Below are positions 40,378 through 48,904 of a DNA stretch of 64,000 nt, one piece after another. A model generated the notes under the pieces. It was not told the DNA's origin, did no database searches, and saw only the letters and a list, made by a program, of their open reading frames with translations. A program made the translations under genes and the position numbers. The DNA is from CALJTV01 sp034435835 (lineage in GTDB: Bacteria > Chloroflexota > Dehalococcoidia > GIF9 > UBA5629). Numbering within the stretch: the stretch's first letter is position 1; each line of letters opens with the position of its first letter. The stretch lies in the NCBI GenBank assembly GCA_034435835.1, contig DAOTWF010000017.1, positions 186,001-250,000 of the forward strand, given 5' to 3'.

Positions 40378-41883
40378 TTAACCTCCAGCCATTTTGACAC
40401 CCAGGATTTCAAGTTCTGTATCTGTAAGCCCGACCCCGCGTAGTGCCAGCCGGTTGCCCCGAAGGCTCTCAATGGCGTTTATCCCCATGCCGCCCAGTAT
40501 CTCTTTTAGCTCGTTACCCCATGCCCGGAGGAGATTGCTCAGCCGGCGAGCTCCGATTTCAGGGTTTATGCGTTTGGTCAGGACAGGATCGCTGGTGCAG
40601 ATGCCCCAGGCGCATTTACCGGTATGGCATTGCTGGCAGCAAGTGCATCCGAGGGCTATCAGAGCGGCGGTGCCGATGTATACAGCGTCTGCGCCGAGCG
40701 CTATTGCTTTAGCTACATCGCCGCTGTTCCTTATGCCGCCGGCGACTACCAGCGACGCCCGGTTTCTGATACCTTCCTGTCTGAGGCGTGTATCCACCGC
40801 TGCCAGTGCCAGCTCTATGGGAATACCCACGTTATCACGGATGACCTTCGGTGCGGCGCCTGTGGAACCGCGCAAGCCGTCCAGGACTATCATATCTGCC
40901 CCTGCCCTGACCATGCCGCTGGCAATCGCCGCCGAGTTGTGCACAGCAGCAATTTTCACCGATATCGGCTTGGTATAGTCGGTGGCTTCCTTCAGGGCGT
41001 AGACCAGCTGTGCCAGATCCTCAATGGAGTAGATATCGTGCTGCGGCGCCGGAGAAAGGGCATCGGTGCCTCTGGGTATCATTCTGGTCAGGGCTACATC
41101 GGCGCTCACCTTTTCTCCGGGGAGGTGCCCGCCGATGCCGGGCTTGGCGCCCTGGCCAATTTTGATCTCGATTATCGCTGCCACATCGAGGTACTCGGGG
41201 TGCACGCCAAACCTTCCTGAGGCTACCTGCACTATGGTGTTTTTACCATACTTATATAACGCCCGGTGCAGTCCGCCCTCTCCGGTGTTCCAAAGAGTGC
41301 CGGCCTCAGTAGCCGCCCGAGCTAGTGACTCCTGGACGTGCAGGCTCACTGCTCCATAGGACATGCCGGGGAACATGACCGGGATTTCCAGCTTGACCTG
41401 TGGTGCCAGCCTTGTCTTTAGCTTCAAAGGACCTGTGTCCACCTCAAGCCTGTCTGGCTTGCTACCGATGTAAGTGGTCAGCTCCATGGGCTCCCGCAGT
41501 GGGTCGATGGAAGGGTTTGTCACCTGGCTAGCGTTCAACACCAGGTGATCCCAGTATATTCGGTAGCCTTTATCATTGCCCATGCCGGTGAGGATGATGC
41601 CGCCGGTCTCTGCCTGCTTGAGGATGTCTTCGATTGCCTCGGGGCGCCAGTTATAGTTTTCCCTGTATGCTAGAGGATTCCTGGTAATATTTACGGCATT
41701 CGTGGGACAGAAGACGGCACAACGGTGGCAGCCGACACAGTTCTCTTCATGGCTTCCCACCTCGTTGTCAACGGGGTCATAATAGTGCACGCCGAAGCTG
41801 CACTGATTGACGCATACCTGACACTGGATGCAGCGGTCTAGGTTTCTTTCCACTACGAATTTTGATGGCAGGTAAGTCTTCAT
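40378..41883 (-). CDS. Split glutamate synthase, FMN/Fe-S synthase domain with ferredoxin module
   Basis: A 501-residue protein (GltB2 type, COG0069). A ferredoxin module (CIQCQVCVNQC and CVGCHRCAVFCP, residues 18-60) is followed by the FMN barrel (FPGMSYGAVSLHVQESLARA, GEGG, KIGQGAKPGIGGHLPG, DGLRGSTGAAP) and the [3Fe-4S] site CHTGKCAWGIC. It makes glutamate from 2-oxoglutarate and ammonia delivered by GltB1. ATG 41883 is chosen because AAAGGAG is seven bases ahead; the frame is open to 41907, where it would overlap hisF. Confidence 0.94.
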   Translation of the reverse strand: MKTYLPSKFVVERNLDRCIQCQVCVNQCSFGVHYYDPVDNEVGSHEENCVGCHRCAVFCPTNAVNITRNPLAYRENYNWRPEAIEDILKQAETGGIILTGMGNDKGYRIYWDHLVLNASQVTNPSIDPLREPMELTTYIGSKPDRLEVDTGPLKLKTRLAPQVKLEIPVMFPGMSYGAVSLHVQESLARAATEAGTLWNTGEGGLHRALYKYGKNTIVQVASGRFGVHPEYLDVAAIIEIKIGQGAKPGIGGHLPGEKVSADVALTRMIPRGTDALSPAPQHDIYSIEDLAQLVYALKEATDYTKPISVKIAAVHNSAAIASGMVRAGADMIVLDGLRGSTGAAPKVIRDNVGIPIELALAAVDTRLRQEGIRNRASLVVAGGIRNSGDVAKAIALGADAVYIGTAALIALGCTCCQQCHTGKCAWGICTSDPVLTKRINPEIGARRLSNLLRAWGNELKEILGGMGINAIESLRGNRLALRGVGLTDTELEILGVKMAGG

Positions 41884-41896
41884 TTTGGGACTCCTT

Positions 41897-42670
41897 TCAG
41901 CAGTCAATCCTTACCGGGACACCTTTTCGACCGAGGTAGGTTTTTGCTTCACGAATGGAATGAATGCGGTAGTGGAATATGCTAGCTGCCAGCACAGCAT
42001 CGGCTTTCCCGATGACAAGCGCTTCATAAAGGTGCTCCAGGTTGCCGGCACCCCCGCTGGCGACCACCGGTACCCTAACTGCCTCGCTTATGGCGCGGGT
42101 CAACTCCAGGTCATAGCCAGTCCTGTGTCCATCCGCATCCCAGCTGGTGAGAAGCACCTCTCCAGCCCCCAGTTCAACAGCCGTCCTCGCCCACTGGATG
42201 GCGTCTTTGCCTGTGGGCACTCGTCCCCCGTGTGTGCACACCTCCCATTTTGGTCCGTGGGTGATTTTATTCCGTTTGGCGTCGATGGCGATGACGATGC
42301 ACTGTGAGCCGAACCGGTTTGCCGCTTCTGTAATTAAATGCGGGTGATAAACCGCGGCGGTATTCACGCTGACCTTGTCAGCGCCCGCTCGGAGCATGCG
42401 CTGCATATCCTCAACAGAGCGTAGTCCGCCGCCGACTGTCAGAGGGATGAACACCCGCTTTGAGACTGCGTTGACTACGTCAACCATGGTATCGCGTCCT
42501 TCGGGAGTGGCGCCGATGTCGAGGAATACCAGCTCGTCGGCACCCTCCTCGTAGTAGAAAGTAGCTAGTTCTACAGGGTCGCCGGCATCGCGGAGGTCGC
42601 TAAAACTGGTCCCCTTGACCACACGCCCATCGGTTACATCGAGACAGGGGATTATCCTTTTGGTCAACAT
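41897..42670 (-). CDS. hisF: Imidazole glycerol phosphate synthase, cyclase subunit
   Basis: A 257-residue (beta/alpha)8 barrel. Catalytic Asp11 is in PCLDVTDGRVVKG and the second acid is in IDAKRN; GGGLRSVEDMQRMLRAGADKV and ASGGAGNLEHL hold the phosphate. It makes imidazole glycerol phosphate and AICAR from PRFAR with ammonia from HisH. It is placed between gltB1 and gltB2 rather than in a histidine operon, and its partner hisH is three genes upstream in the same operon. Confidence 0.95.
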   Translation of the reverse strand: MLTKRIIPCLDVTDGRVVKGTSFSDLRDAGDPVELATFYYEEGADELVFLDIGATPEGRDTMVDVVNAVSKRVFIPLTVGGGLRSVEDMQRMLRAGADKVSVNTAAVYHPHLITEAANRFGSQCIVIAIDAKRNKITHGPKWEVCTHGGRVPTGKDAIQWARTAVELGAGEVLLTSWDADGHRTGYDLELTRAISEAVRVPVVASGGAGNLEHLYEALVIGKADAVLAASIFHYRIHSIREAKTYLGRKGVPVRIDC

Positions 42671-42691
42671 TGCTACATCCCTCTAACCCGG

Positions 42692-43840
42692 TTAATCATC
42701 TCTAGCTGTGCTCTCTGCCATGGCGCCTTTTCGCGGTTGTAGCGGGCTTTTAAGGCTGCCGATTATGGGCTCGCCGCCCCTCGGAATCCAGGCGTCGTCC
42801 AGGTCAGGACGGATAAGCCTAATTGCCGACTCCTCGGAGGAAAGGTAAAGCACCTGTCCCTTTACGCCCACGGTAAGCGGACGCAATCGTATACGGTCGG
42901 TAAGCCCGATCATCTCACCGTGGTGGGCGATGATTACGGTGAAAGGACCGTTCAGCAGCAGACTGCCATATACCTGGCGTAGGGCGCGGTAAAGTTCTTG
43001 CTCCTCTGCAGGCTGGCGTTCTATCTCGTCCCAGAATGGTGGCGCGAATATTTTTGCCATTATCTCAATGGGCAAGCCATGCTTTCTGACCAGCAGGTCG
43101 ACGGCGTATGCCACCACTTCAGTGTCGGTCTGCAAAGTGCAGTGGTAGCCGCATTGTTCCAGATAGCGACGGTTTATGCCGTAGGAAGATATCTCACCGT
43201 TATGAACCACAGTCCAGTCCAGTATGTTAAAGGGATGTGCTCCGCCCCACCAGCCAGGGGTATTGGTGGGAAACCTGCCATGTGCTGTCCAGAGATAACC
43301 TTTGTAGTCCTCGAGGCAGAAATACTCAGCTATTTCCTCAGGGTAGCCAACGCCTTTAAATACTCCCATATTTTTACCGCTGGAGAAGACAAACGCATCC
43401 CTGATCTTGGTGTTGATGTCCATAACCCTATCTACCACATAGTCATCGTCGGGCTGTTCTTTCGATTCGTGGCGATTTACTTCTGCGAAATAGCGCCATA
43501 CCAGCGGAGGGTTTATGATGCTTGGTATAGGCTGAACGGGCACCTCTTCATCTCGAACGATGTAAAATTTCTGTTTGAGGAAGCATTCCGTGTCCTCCTT
43601 ACCCTCTAAGCTCAAGTACATGATATGGAAGGCGTAGAGATCTGGATATTCCGGGTAAAGTCCGTAGACGGCAAACCCACCACCAAGCCCATTGCCCCTG
43701 ACATGCATATTGGCGATGGCAGTTATTATGTCCTTTCCGGAGAAGCGCCTGCCCGTTGTGTCCATCATCCCGAAGATGGAGCAAGCATCGATCGCTTTAT
43801 CATCGAGGTAAGGATTGTTAACCCGTATTATTTCCCTCAT
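42692..43840 (-). CDS. Split glutamate synthase, class II glutaminase domain protein
   Basis: A 382-residue protein of the GltB1 type (COG0067). ACSIFGMMD at residues 19-27 gives a candidate nucleophile, Cys20; HGRFPTNTPGWWGGAHPF and WTVVHNGEISSYG are the glutamine-binding loops of Ntn amidotransferases, and TDTEV follows. Class II enzymes need the Cys at the N-terminus, so the first 19 residues must be cleaved as a propeptide. It releases ammonia from glutamine for GltB2. GGAG is seven bases before the ATG. It shares an operon with gltB2, gltB3, flavoprotein and ferredoxin. Confidence 0.9.
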   Translation of the reverse strand: MREIIRVNNPYLDDKAIDACSIFGMMDTTGRRFSGKDIITAIANMHVRGNGLGGGFAVYGLYPEYPDLYAFHIMYLSLEGKEDTECFLKQKFYIVRDEEVPVQPIPSIINPPLVWRYFAEVNRHESKEQPDDDYVVDRVMDINTKIRDAFVFSSGKNMGVFKGVGYPEEIAEYFCLEDYKGYLWTAHGRFPTNTPGWWGGAHPFNILDWTVVHNGEISSYGINRRYLEQCGYHCTLQTDTEVVAYAVDLLVRKHGLPIEIMAKIFAPPFWDEIERQPAEEQELYRALRQVYGSLLLNGPFTVIIAHHGEMIGLTDRIRLRPLTVGVKGQVLYLSSEESAIRLIRPDLDDAWIPRGGEPIIGSLKSPLQPRKGAMAESTARDD

Positions 43841-43858
43841 CTTTACACTCCACAGTTT

Positions 43859-45151
43859 CTACTTGCTGGTTACTGCGAGGTTGCGCAGCCACCTCTGTCG
43901 CATTTCAGTGGGCAGGCACGCCAGCCCGAAATTCTCCGAAAGGAGCGCCTGTTTGAAGTCAGTTACATCTATCTTTTCTCTCATCAGACCGAAGATCACT
44001 CCCGCCCTTTCAACGTCACCGATGAAGAGCATCCCGACGATACGGTTGTTGCTGATGATGATCTTTTTGTAAGCACTGTCACTTTGTTGTTCAAGCACCT
44101 CGTAACCGAGACCAGTTTGCGGAACCACAACCCCGGCCGCAGCTATATCAATTCCGAAGTAGTTCAGCGAATTCATCGCTGTGCCCCCGGGATATTCGGT
44201 TTCTAGTCCCGCCATGTTCATTCCAGCCACTCTGCCTCCGATGTAGGCATTGGGCCATATAGGGGTTAGTAGGTTCGTCTGATGGACAAAGTCGTAAGCC
44301 TCAGCCACATCGCCGGCGGCGTAGACATCGGGGTGGCTGGTAGCCATAAACAGGTCTACTAGTATGCCCCGGTTCACCTTGATCCCAGCCTGGAGGGCAA
44401 GTTCAACCCGCGGCTGTACACCGATGGCGATGACGACCAGGTCACAAGGGAACTCTGTGCCATTGTCGAGGACGACACCTATAACCCTTGCCTCTCCAAG
44501 CATTTCCTGGACGGTATGATTGGTGATGAACTTCACGCCAGCCTTTTCATAAGCTTTTTCGGCAATGGAGGAGGCTTCCTCATCGAGGATGGTATTGAGT
44601 ATCCTTTCCTTCATCTCCACCACTGTTACATCGAGCCCCCGTTTAATCAGGGCTTCGGCTACGCTGATGCCGATAAGCCCACCGCCGATGACGATCGCCC
44701 GCATTCCCCTGGCAATGTAATGGTTGATCGCCATGGCATCACCGATTGTGAGGAAGGTGAAGACACCCTCTCTATTGCCGCCTTTTAATGGTGGTATTAC
44801 AGGAGCGCCTCCTGTGGCAAGCATTACTTTTCTCCACTCGATCTTTCTGCCGTCTGCCAGACGGGCTACGTGGTTATCTATATCCAGGTGTTCTACCCTT
44901 ACGCCGGACAGGAGATCGATCCGGTTCTCACTGTAGAAGTCAGGCGAACGGAACAGGATTTCCTCCAGGGTGCGTTCACCTGCCAGATACTTGGATATCA
45001 ACGGGCGGGAATACGACAGACAAGGTTCATCGGATACCATCACCACAGGGCTGGTGCCGTCTACTGTGCGGATGCCTTCTACTGCCCCGATAGCAGCCGC
45101 TGAGTTACCGATAATCAAAAATCGGGTCACGATTGTTTCTTGGTTGTTCAT
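43859..45151 (-). CDS. FAD/NAD(P)-dependent oxidoreductase (probable electron donor to glutamate synthase)
   Basis: A 430-residue pyridine-nucleotide disulfide oxidoreductase-fold protein. FLIIGNSAAAIGAVEGI binds FAD, AIVIGGGLIGISVAEALIKR binds NAD(P)H, and VYAAGDVAEAYDF is the second FAD motif. Cys44 in SDEPCLSYSRP resembles NADH oxidase/NirB-like enzymes. ATG 45151 is chosen because AAGGAG is five bases upstream and it overlaps the hisH stop (ATGA); the frame is open further upstream. In this operon it probably passes electrons from NAD(P)H through the ferredoxins to GltB2 (inference). Confidence 0.85.
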   Translation of the reverse strand: MNNQETIVTRFLIIGNSAAAIGAVEGIRTVDGTSPVVMVSDEPCLSYSRPLISKYLAGERTLEEILFRSPDFYSENRIDLLSGVRVEHLDIDNHVARLADGRKIEWRKVMLATGGAPVIPPLKGGNREGVFTFLTIGDAMAINHYIARGMRAIVIGGGLIGISVAEALIKRGLDVTVVEMKERILNTILDEEASSIAEKAYEKAGVKFITNHTVQEMLGEARVIGVVLDNGTEFPCDLVVIAIGVQPRVELALQAGIKVNRGILVDLFMATSHPDVYAAGDVAEAYDFVHQTNLLTPIWPNAYIGGRVAGMNMAGLETEYPGGTAMNSLNYFGIDIAAAGVVVPQTGLGYEVLEQQSDSAYKKIIISNNRIVGMLFIGDVERAGVIFGLMREKIDVTDFKQALLSENFGLACLPTEMRQRWLRNLAVTSK

Positions 45152-45780
45152 AGTTTCTCCTTGACAAACGCCATCTTCAGAAAATTGGCATACATCCTTA
45201 AGCCCCATTTGCCGCTTTTTTCGGGGTGGAATTGTGTGGCTATCAAGTTGTTTTTAATTACCACCGAAGAAAAAGTTATGCCGTATTCGGTGGTGGCTAC
45301 TATTACAGCAGGGTCCGCTGGTTCGGCATAATAGCTGTGGACGAAGTAGAAATTGGCTCCGTTTGGTATGTCCTGAAAAATGGGGTGGTTCACCCGATAT
45401 TTGACTTGGTTCCAGCCCATGTGGGGCACTTTCAAGCCCGTCGGCAACCTCTTCACCGTTCCCGGGACTATGTTCAGGCACTGGTGATTACCCCCCTCCT
45501 CGGTTTGTGTGAACAGGAGTTGCAGTCCGACGCACACTGTAAACAGAGGTTTATTTACACGGATTACCGCGTGGATGGCGTCGGCCATGCCGTTGCCGCT
45601 GAGTTTCTTCATTGCATCACCGGCAGCACCGACTCCTGGCAGGATAATGGCAGCAGCGCCCAGTACGTCTGCAGGATTACTTGTCACCTGAGGCTGGTAA
45701 CCGAGCTCGGTGATGGCATTAGCCACGCTGCCCAAATTTCCGGCGCCGTAATCAATGATGGTCACTATCTGTCTTTCCAT
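45148..45780 (-). CDS. hisH: Imidazole glycerol phosphate synthase, glutaminase subunit
   Basis: A 210-residue class I glutamine amidotransferase. IIDYGAGNLGSVANAI opens the domain, the oxyanion strand is PGVGAAGDAM, nucleophile Cys83 is in TVCVGLQLL, and the His185/Glu187 pair is in QFHPEKS. It makes ammonia for HisF. ATG 45780 is taken as start, with AAGGTG eight bases ahead; the open frame extends to 45915 but overlaps the ferredoxin gene. It overlaps the flavoprotein by four bases. Confidence 0.94.
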   Translation of the reverse strand: MERQIVTIIDYGAGNLGSVANAITELGYQPQVTSNPADVLGAAAIILPGVGAAGDAMKKLSGNGMADAIHAVIRVNKPLFTVCVGLQLLFTQTEEGGNHQCLNIVPGTVKRLPTGLKVPHMGWNQVKYRVNHPIFQDIPNGANFYFVHSYYAEPADPAVIVATTEYGITFSSVVIKNNLIATQFHPEKSGKWGLRMYANFLKMAFVKEKL

Positions 45781-45796
45781 ATCTTTGCACCTTATA

Positions 45797-46261
45797 CTAG
45801 TTTTGTTGCGACTGTTTGATTTCGTCGTCCTCGACAAATACCAGAGCCTCGTTGGGGCAATTAGCCACACAGGCTGGAATATCGCGGCCAGGGCAAAGGT
45901 CGCACTTCGCCGCAACCTTCTGTTTTCTGTCTCTGACTATCGCCCCATAGGGGCAAGCTATAATGCACGTCCAGCATCCCATACACTTTCTGGGATCGAC
46001 AGTTACAGTTCCATTGATTTCGTCTTTGTGCATGGCACCGGTGAGACAGGAGTAAACACACCAGGGTTCTTCACAGTGCCGGCATTGGAGGGAGAACGAG
46101 ACCTCACCGTTTCTCTCAATGCGGATCCGCGATAAGGGATGCGGTGCCTCCCTTTTGAATGCCTTCAGAATATCCCTTGTTTTTGAGTGCTCGACTAGAC
46201 AGTGGACCTGGCAGAGTCCACACGCCATGCAAACCTCTTCTTTTAAGTAAACCCTTTTCAC
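45797..46261 (-). CDS. Four-cluster 4Fe-4S ferredoxin-type electron-transfer protein
   Basis: A 154-residue protein of the DmsB/HycB type. Four cysteine groups are visible: CMACGLCQVHC, CRHCEEPWCVYSC, CMGCWTCIIACP and CDLCPGRDIPACVANCP, giving up to four [4Fe-4S] clusters. GTG 46261 is the start, with AGGAGG five bases ahead. It is the first gene of the glt/his operon and probably carries electrons to the synthase subunit. Confidence 0.9.
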   Translation of the reverse strand: MKRVYLKEEVCMACGLCQVHCLVEHSKTRDILKAFKREAPHPLSRIRIERNGEVSFSLQCRHCEEPWCVYSCLTGAMHKDEINGTVTVDPRKCMGCWTCIIACPYGAIVRDRKQKVAAKCDLCPGRDIPACVANCPNEALVFVEDDEIKQSQQN

Positions 46262-46291
46262 CCTTGCCTCCTCGGTTTCTATATGGCAGGC

Positions 46292-46341
46292 GGTAACCGC
46301 TTACCGCTTACCATTATAACGCCGTCTGGTTTTTGTGTCAA
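46292..46341 (-). promoter_or_regulatory. Consensus sigma-70 promoter with operator-like repeats, glt/his operon
   Basis: On the minus strand: perfect TTGACA (46341-46336), a 17-bp spacer, perfect TATAAT (46318-46313). Directly downstream lies the inverted repeat GGTAA-N4-TTACC (46292-46305), with an additional TTACC at 46308-46312, overlapping the expected transcription start. A fully consensus promoter with a site at +1 is typical of a repressed operon. NrpR or the GlnR-like protein are candidate binders. Confidence 0.7.
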
Positions 46342-46405
46342 GCCCCTGTTTTCAGCGCTGGGTCCTGCTAATGGGGGGGGTAGTTTGGTGCTCTGCGTCT
46401 TATAT

Positions 46406-46413
46406 GGTAATAT
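46406..46413 (+). promoter_or_regulatory. Extended -10 promoter of the LOG gene
   Basis: TGGTAATAT fits a TGn-extended -10 and lies 18 bases before ATG 46432, with GGAGGGG as ribosome site between them. Confidence 0.4.
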
Positions 46414-46431
46414 CTGTACTGGAGGGGTAAT

Positions 46432-47115
46432 ATGCCGTACGAATATGAAATAAATGAACTGGTCAAGGAAGAAGCCTGGCGGATGTTCCGCATCATCGGA
46501 GAGTTCGTCTCCGGCTTCGATGCCCTTGCCGGTGTCGAGCCGGCGGTGACCATTTATGGTTCGGCAAGGTTGAAACCCGACGAAGGGCTGTATTTGCAGG
46601 TGGTTGAGGTGGCAAGGCGGCTGGGGGAGATGGGCTTCTCCGTCATCACCGGCGGGGGTCCGGGCGTAATGGAGGCAGCTAACAAGGGGGCGATGGAGGC
46701 GGGGGTGGCATCCATCGGGCTGAATATCGACTTACCTGAGGAGCAACCGTGTAACCCCTACACCACCAAGGCGCTGACCTTCAGGCACTTTTTCGTGCGC
46801 AAGGTAATGCTGGTGAAGTACGCCACCGCCTTCATCATCATGCCCGGCGGCATCGGCACGCTGGACGAGCTCACCGAGGTGTTGAACCTCATGCAGACTC
46901 ACAAGATAAGGCCTTTCCCAGTGATACTGTATGATGGCAGTTACTGGAAGGGGTTTCTGGACTGGCTGCGGAATGTGACCCTGGCACGGGGTTTTGTCTC
47001 CGAGGAGGACTTCAACCTGGTGCGTGTGTGTGACACTCCCGAGGAGGTGGCGACCACGGTGGAGCGGTGGTACATCAGGCACGAGGTTGTGGGCAGGCGG
47101 GCGGTCGCCAGATAA
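46432..47115 (+). CDS. LOG family protein (TIGR00730 Rossmann fold)
   Basis: A 227-residue protein of the LOG/lysine-decarboxylase-like family. GGGPGVMEAANKGAMEAG and the PGGIGTLDELTEVLN signature are complete. Family members hydrolyse nucleoside 5'-monophosphates, including cytokinin ribotides, to base and ribose phosphate. The physiological role in bacteria is often unclear. It is a single gene with its own promoter, facing the beta-CASP hydrolase with a 3-bp gap. Confidence 0.88.
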   Translation: MPYEYEINELVKEEAWRMFRIIGEFVSGFDALAGVEPAVTIYGSARLKPDEGLYLQVVEVARRLGEMGFSVITGGGPGVMEAANKGAMEAGVASIGLNIDLPEEQPCNPYTTKALTFRHFFVRKVMLVKYATAFIIMPGGIGTLDELTEVLNLMQTHKIRPFPVILYDGSYWKGFLDWLRNVTLARGFVSEEDFNLVRVCDTPEEVATTVERWYIRHEVVGRRAVAR

Positions 47116-47118
47116 GAC

Positions 47119-48525
47119 CTACTCGAGGACAAACTCCTGCCTGTATTCAGGTACGACCACATTCCAGCCGGTCTTTCCCCTGAGGGCAGCGGCTAAGCTT
47201 TCCGCTGACCGCGCCTCGCCGTGGGTGACGAAGACCTGCCTTGGCGGTCGCTGCAGGTGTAACACCCATCTCATAAGCTCATTCTTATCGGCGTGTGCCG
47301 AAAAGCCCTCTATCTGGACTATCTTGGCTCTGACGGGGTAGCGTTTTCCCAGTATCCTCACCTTTCTGGCGCCGTCGACTATCTCCCTGCCCAACGTGCT
47401 CTCTGCCTGATAGCCCACGAAGAGGATGGTGCTTTCTTTCCTGGAGATGTTGTTGGCGAGGTGGTGTTTTATCCTGCCGCCGGTGCACATGCCGGAGCCG
47501 GCGATGATGATGACAGTGCCGCTGATGTGGTTTATTGCCTTCGATTCTTCAGTGCTCCTCACCAGTTTCAGCCCGGGGAGGTCGAAGGGCGACCTTTTCT
47601 GTGTTATCAACTCCTTCATTTCATCGTCGAAAAGGTCGATGTGGTGTGCGAAGACTTCGTTGATGTTTGTCGCCATGGGGCTATCGAAGAACACCAGCAG
47701 ATGGGGGATGCGGTCTTCCAAGAGTAACTTGTTCAGGTAGTAAAGCATTTCCTGGGAGCGTTCCAGGGCGAAGCTGGGGATAACGATGTTACCGCCAGCT
47801 TTAACTGTGGCGTTTATTGCCGCAGCAAACTTGTCCGCCGCCTCGCTGGGCAATTCCAGCACCCTGTTTCCGTAGGTGGACTCCATGACCACATAGTCCG
47901 CCTCGGTGAAGGTTGTAGGGTTGTGGACGATGGGCTTGTTCTGCCTGCCGATGTCGCCGGAGAAAAGCAGTCTCCTCTGCGCGCCATTCTGCTGCACCGC
48001 TATTTCTATCATCGCTGAGCCGAGCACGTGCCCGGCGTCGTAGAGAGCGGCCGAGATGCCGTCTGCCACCTCGAAGGTTCTTTGATAGTCCACAGGGGTC
48101 AGCAAAGGAACGACGGCTTCAGCATCTTTCACCGTGTAGAGCGGGATTTCAGGGTGGGGTCCCTTTCTTTTCTCCTTCTGGTGGCGCAGCTTTTTGAATT
48201 CGGCGTCCTCCTCCTGTATAGCGGCTGAGTCCAGCAGCATGATTTCGGTGATCTCTCTGGTTGCCGGGGTGCAGTAGACGGGGCCGGAGAAGCCCTGGCG
48301 CACCAATCTGGGCAGGAGTCCGCAGTGGTCGAGGTGGGAATGGGTGAGCAGCACTGCGTGGATGGTGTTTGGCAGCACCGGGAAGGGTGCCCAGTTACGC
48401 TCCCTGAGCGGTCTTTCCTGGTATAGACCGCAGTCCACCAGAAGCCTGGTGCCGTTTACTTCAAGGAGATAACAGGAACCGGTGACGCTGCGGGCGGCAC
48501 CGTGAAAGGTAAGCCTGACGGTCAT
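47119..48525 (-). CDS. Metallo-beta-lactamase/beta-CASP RNA-processing hydrolase (CPSF73-like)
   Basis: A 468-residue enzyme. Metal motif THSHLDHCG at 61-69, AGHVLGSAMIEI, FSGDIGRQNKP, then the beta-CASP part with ESTYGNR, IIAGSGMCTGGRIKHHL and the final FSAHADKNEL and VTHGE histidines. The family cleaves RNA as endonuclease or 5' exonuclease. ATG 48525 is used, where the conserved fold starts; a minus-strand TTTACT-17-TACTAT promoter ends about 8 bases before it, so the mRNA may be leaderless. Confidence 0.88.
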   Translation of the reverse strand: MTVRLTFHGAARSVTGSCYLLEVNGTRLLVDCGLYQERPLRERNWAPFPVLPNTIHAVLLTHSHLDHCGLLPRLVRQGFSGPVYCTPATREITEIMLLDSAAIQEEDAEFKKLRHQKEKRKGPHPEIPLYTVKDAEAVVPLLTPVDYQRTFEVADGISAALYDAGHVLGSAMIEIAVQQNGAQRRLLFSGDIGRQNKPIVHNPTTFTEADYVVMESTYGNRVLELPSEAADKFAAAINATVKAGGNIVIPSFALERSQEMLYYLNKLLLEDRIPHLLVFFDSPMATNINEVFAHHIDLFDDEMKELITQKRSPFDLPGLKLVRSTEESKAINHISGTVIIIAGSGMCTGGRIKHHLANNISRKESTILFVGYQAESTLGREIVDGARKVRILGKRYPVRAKIVQIEGFSAHADKNELMRWVLHLQRPPRQVFVTHGEARSAESLAAALRGKTGWNVVVPEYRQEFVLE

Positions 48526-48563
48526 GGCGGGATAGTAGCAAAAAGTGGCTCTGGAGTAAAGGT

Positions 48564-48591
48564 TTGTCATCCTGCGGAGCTGTAGTATAAT
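48564..48591 (+). promoter_or_regulatory. Promoter of the small membrane protein gene
   Basis: TTGTCA at 48564-48569, 16-bp spacer, and TATAAT at 48586-48591. AGGAGG follows before ATG 48617. Confidence 0.5.
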
Positions 48592-48616
48592 GTATTCCTA
48601 ACAGGAGGTTAAGAAG

Positions 48617-48805
48617 ATGCCTGAACTGAAGACGGCGATTACAATTGTGGAGATAGTGGTTGGTGTTGCCGTGTCTATTTTATTTGGCGATTTTCTGGGG
48701 GCAAGGGTGGGCAGAGTTAAGCTGGCGATAGCCATGGGCGTGGTCGTTCTCGTCGCCATCGTTGCCTTTACCATATATGCTGCGGTGAAGCTTTCGGGGG
48801 CTTAG
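48617..48805 (+). CDS. Small two-helix membrane protein
   Basis: A 62-residue protein with two hydrophobic helices (about 6-27 and 34-59) joined by a short basic loop (GARVGRVK). A good promoter and AGGAGGTTAAGAAG ribosome site support expression. The family is not recognised. It lies 99 bp before cysteine synthase. Confidence 0.6.
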   Translation: MPELKTAITIVEIVVGVAVSILFGDFLGARVGRVKLAIAMGVVVLVAIVAFTIYAAVKLSGA

Positions 48806-48904
48806 CAGGTAGAAGGTGGCTACCGTTTTGAACTGTTTCCCAAGGGTGCCTAGCGGCGTTGCAACTTGATGTGGTGGCACTGTTTGTCGTAGAGTTGGTG
48901 TGTT

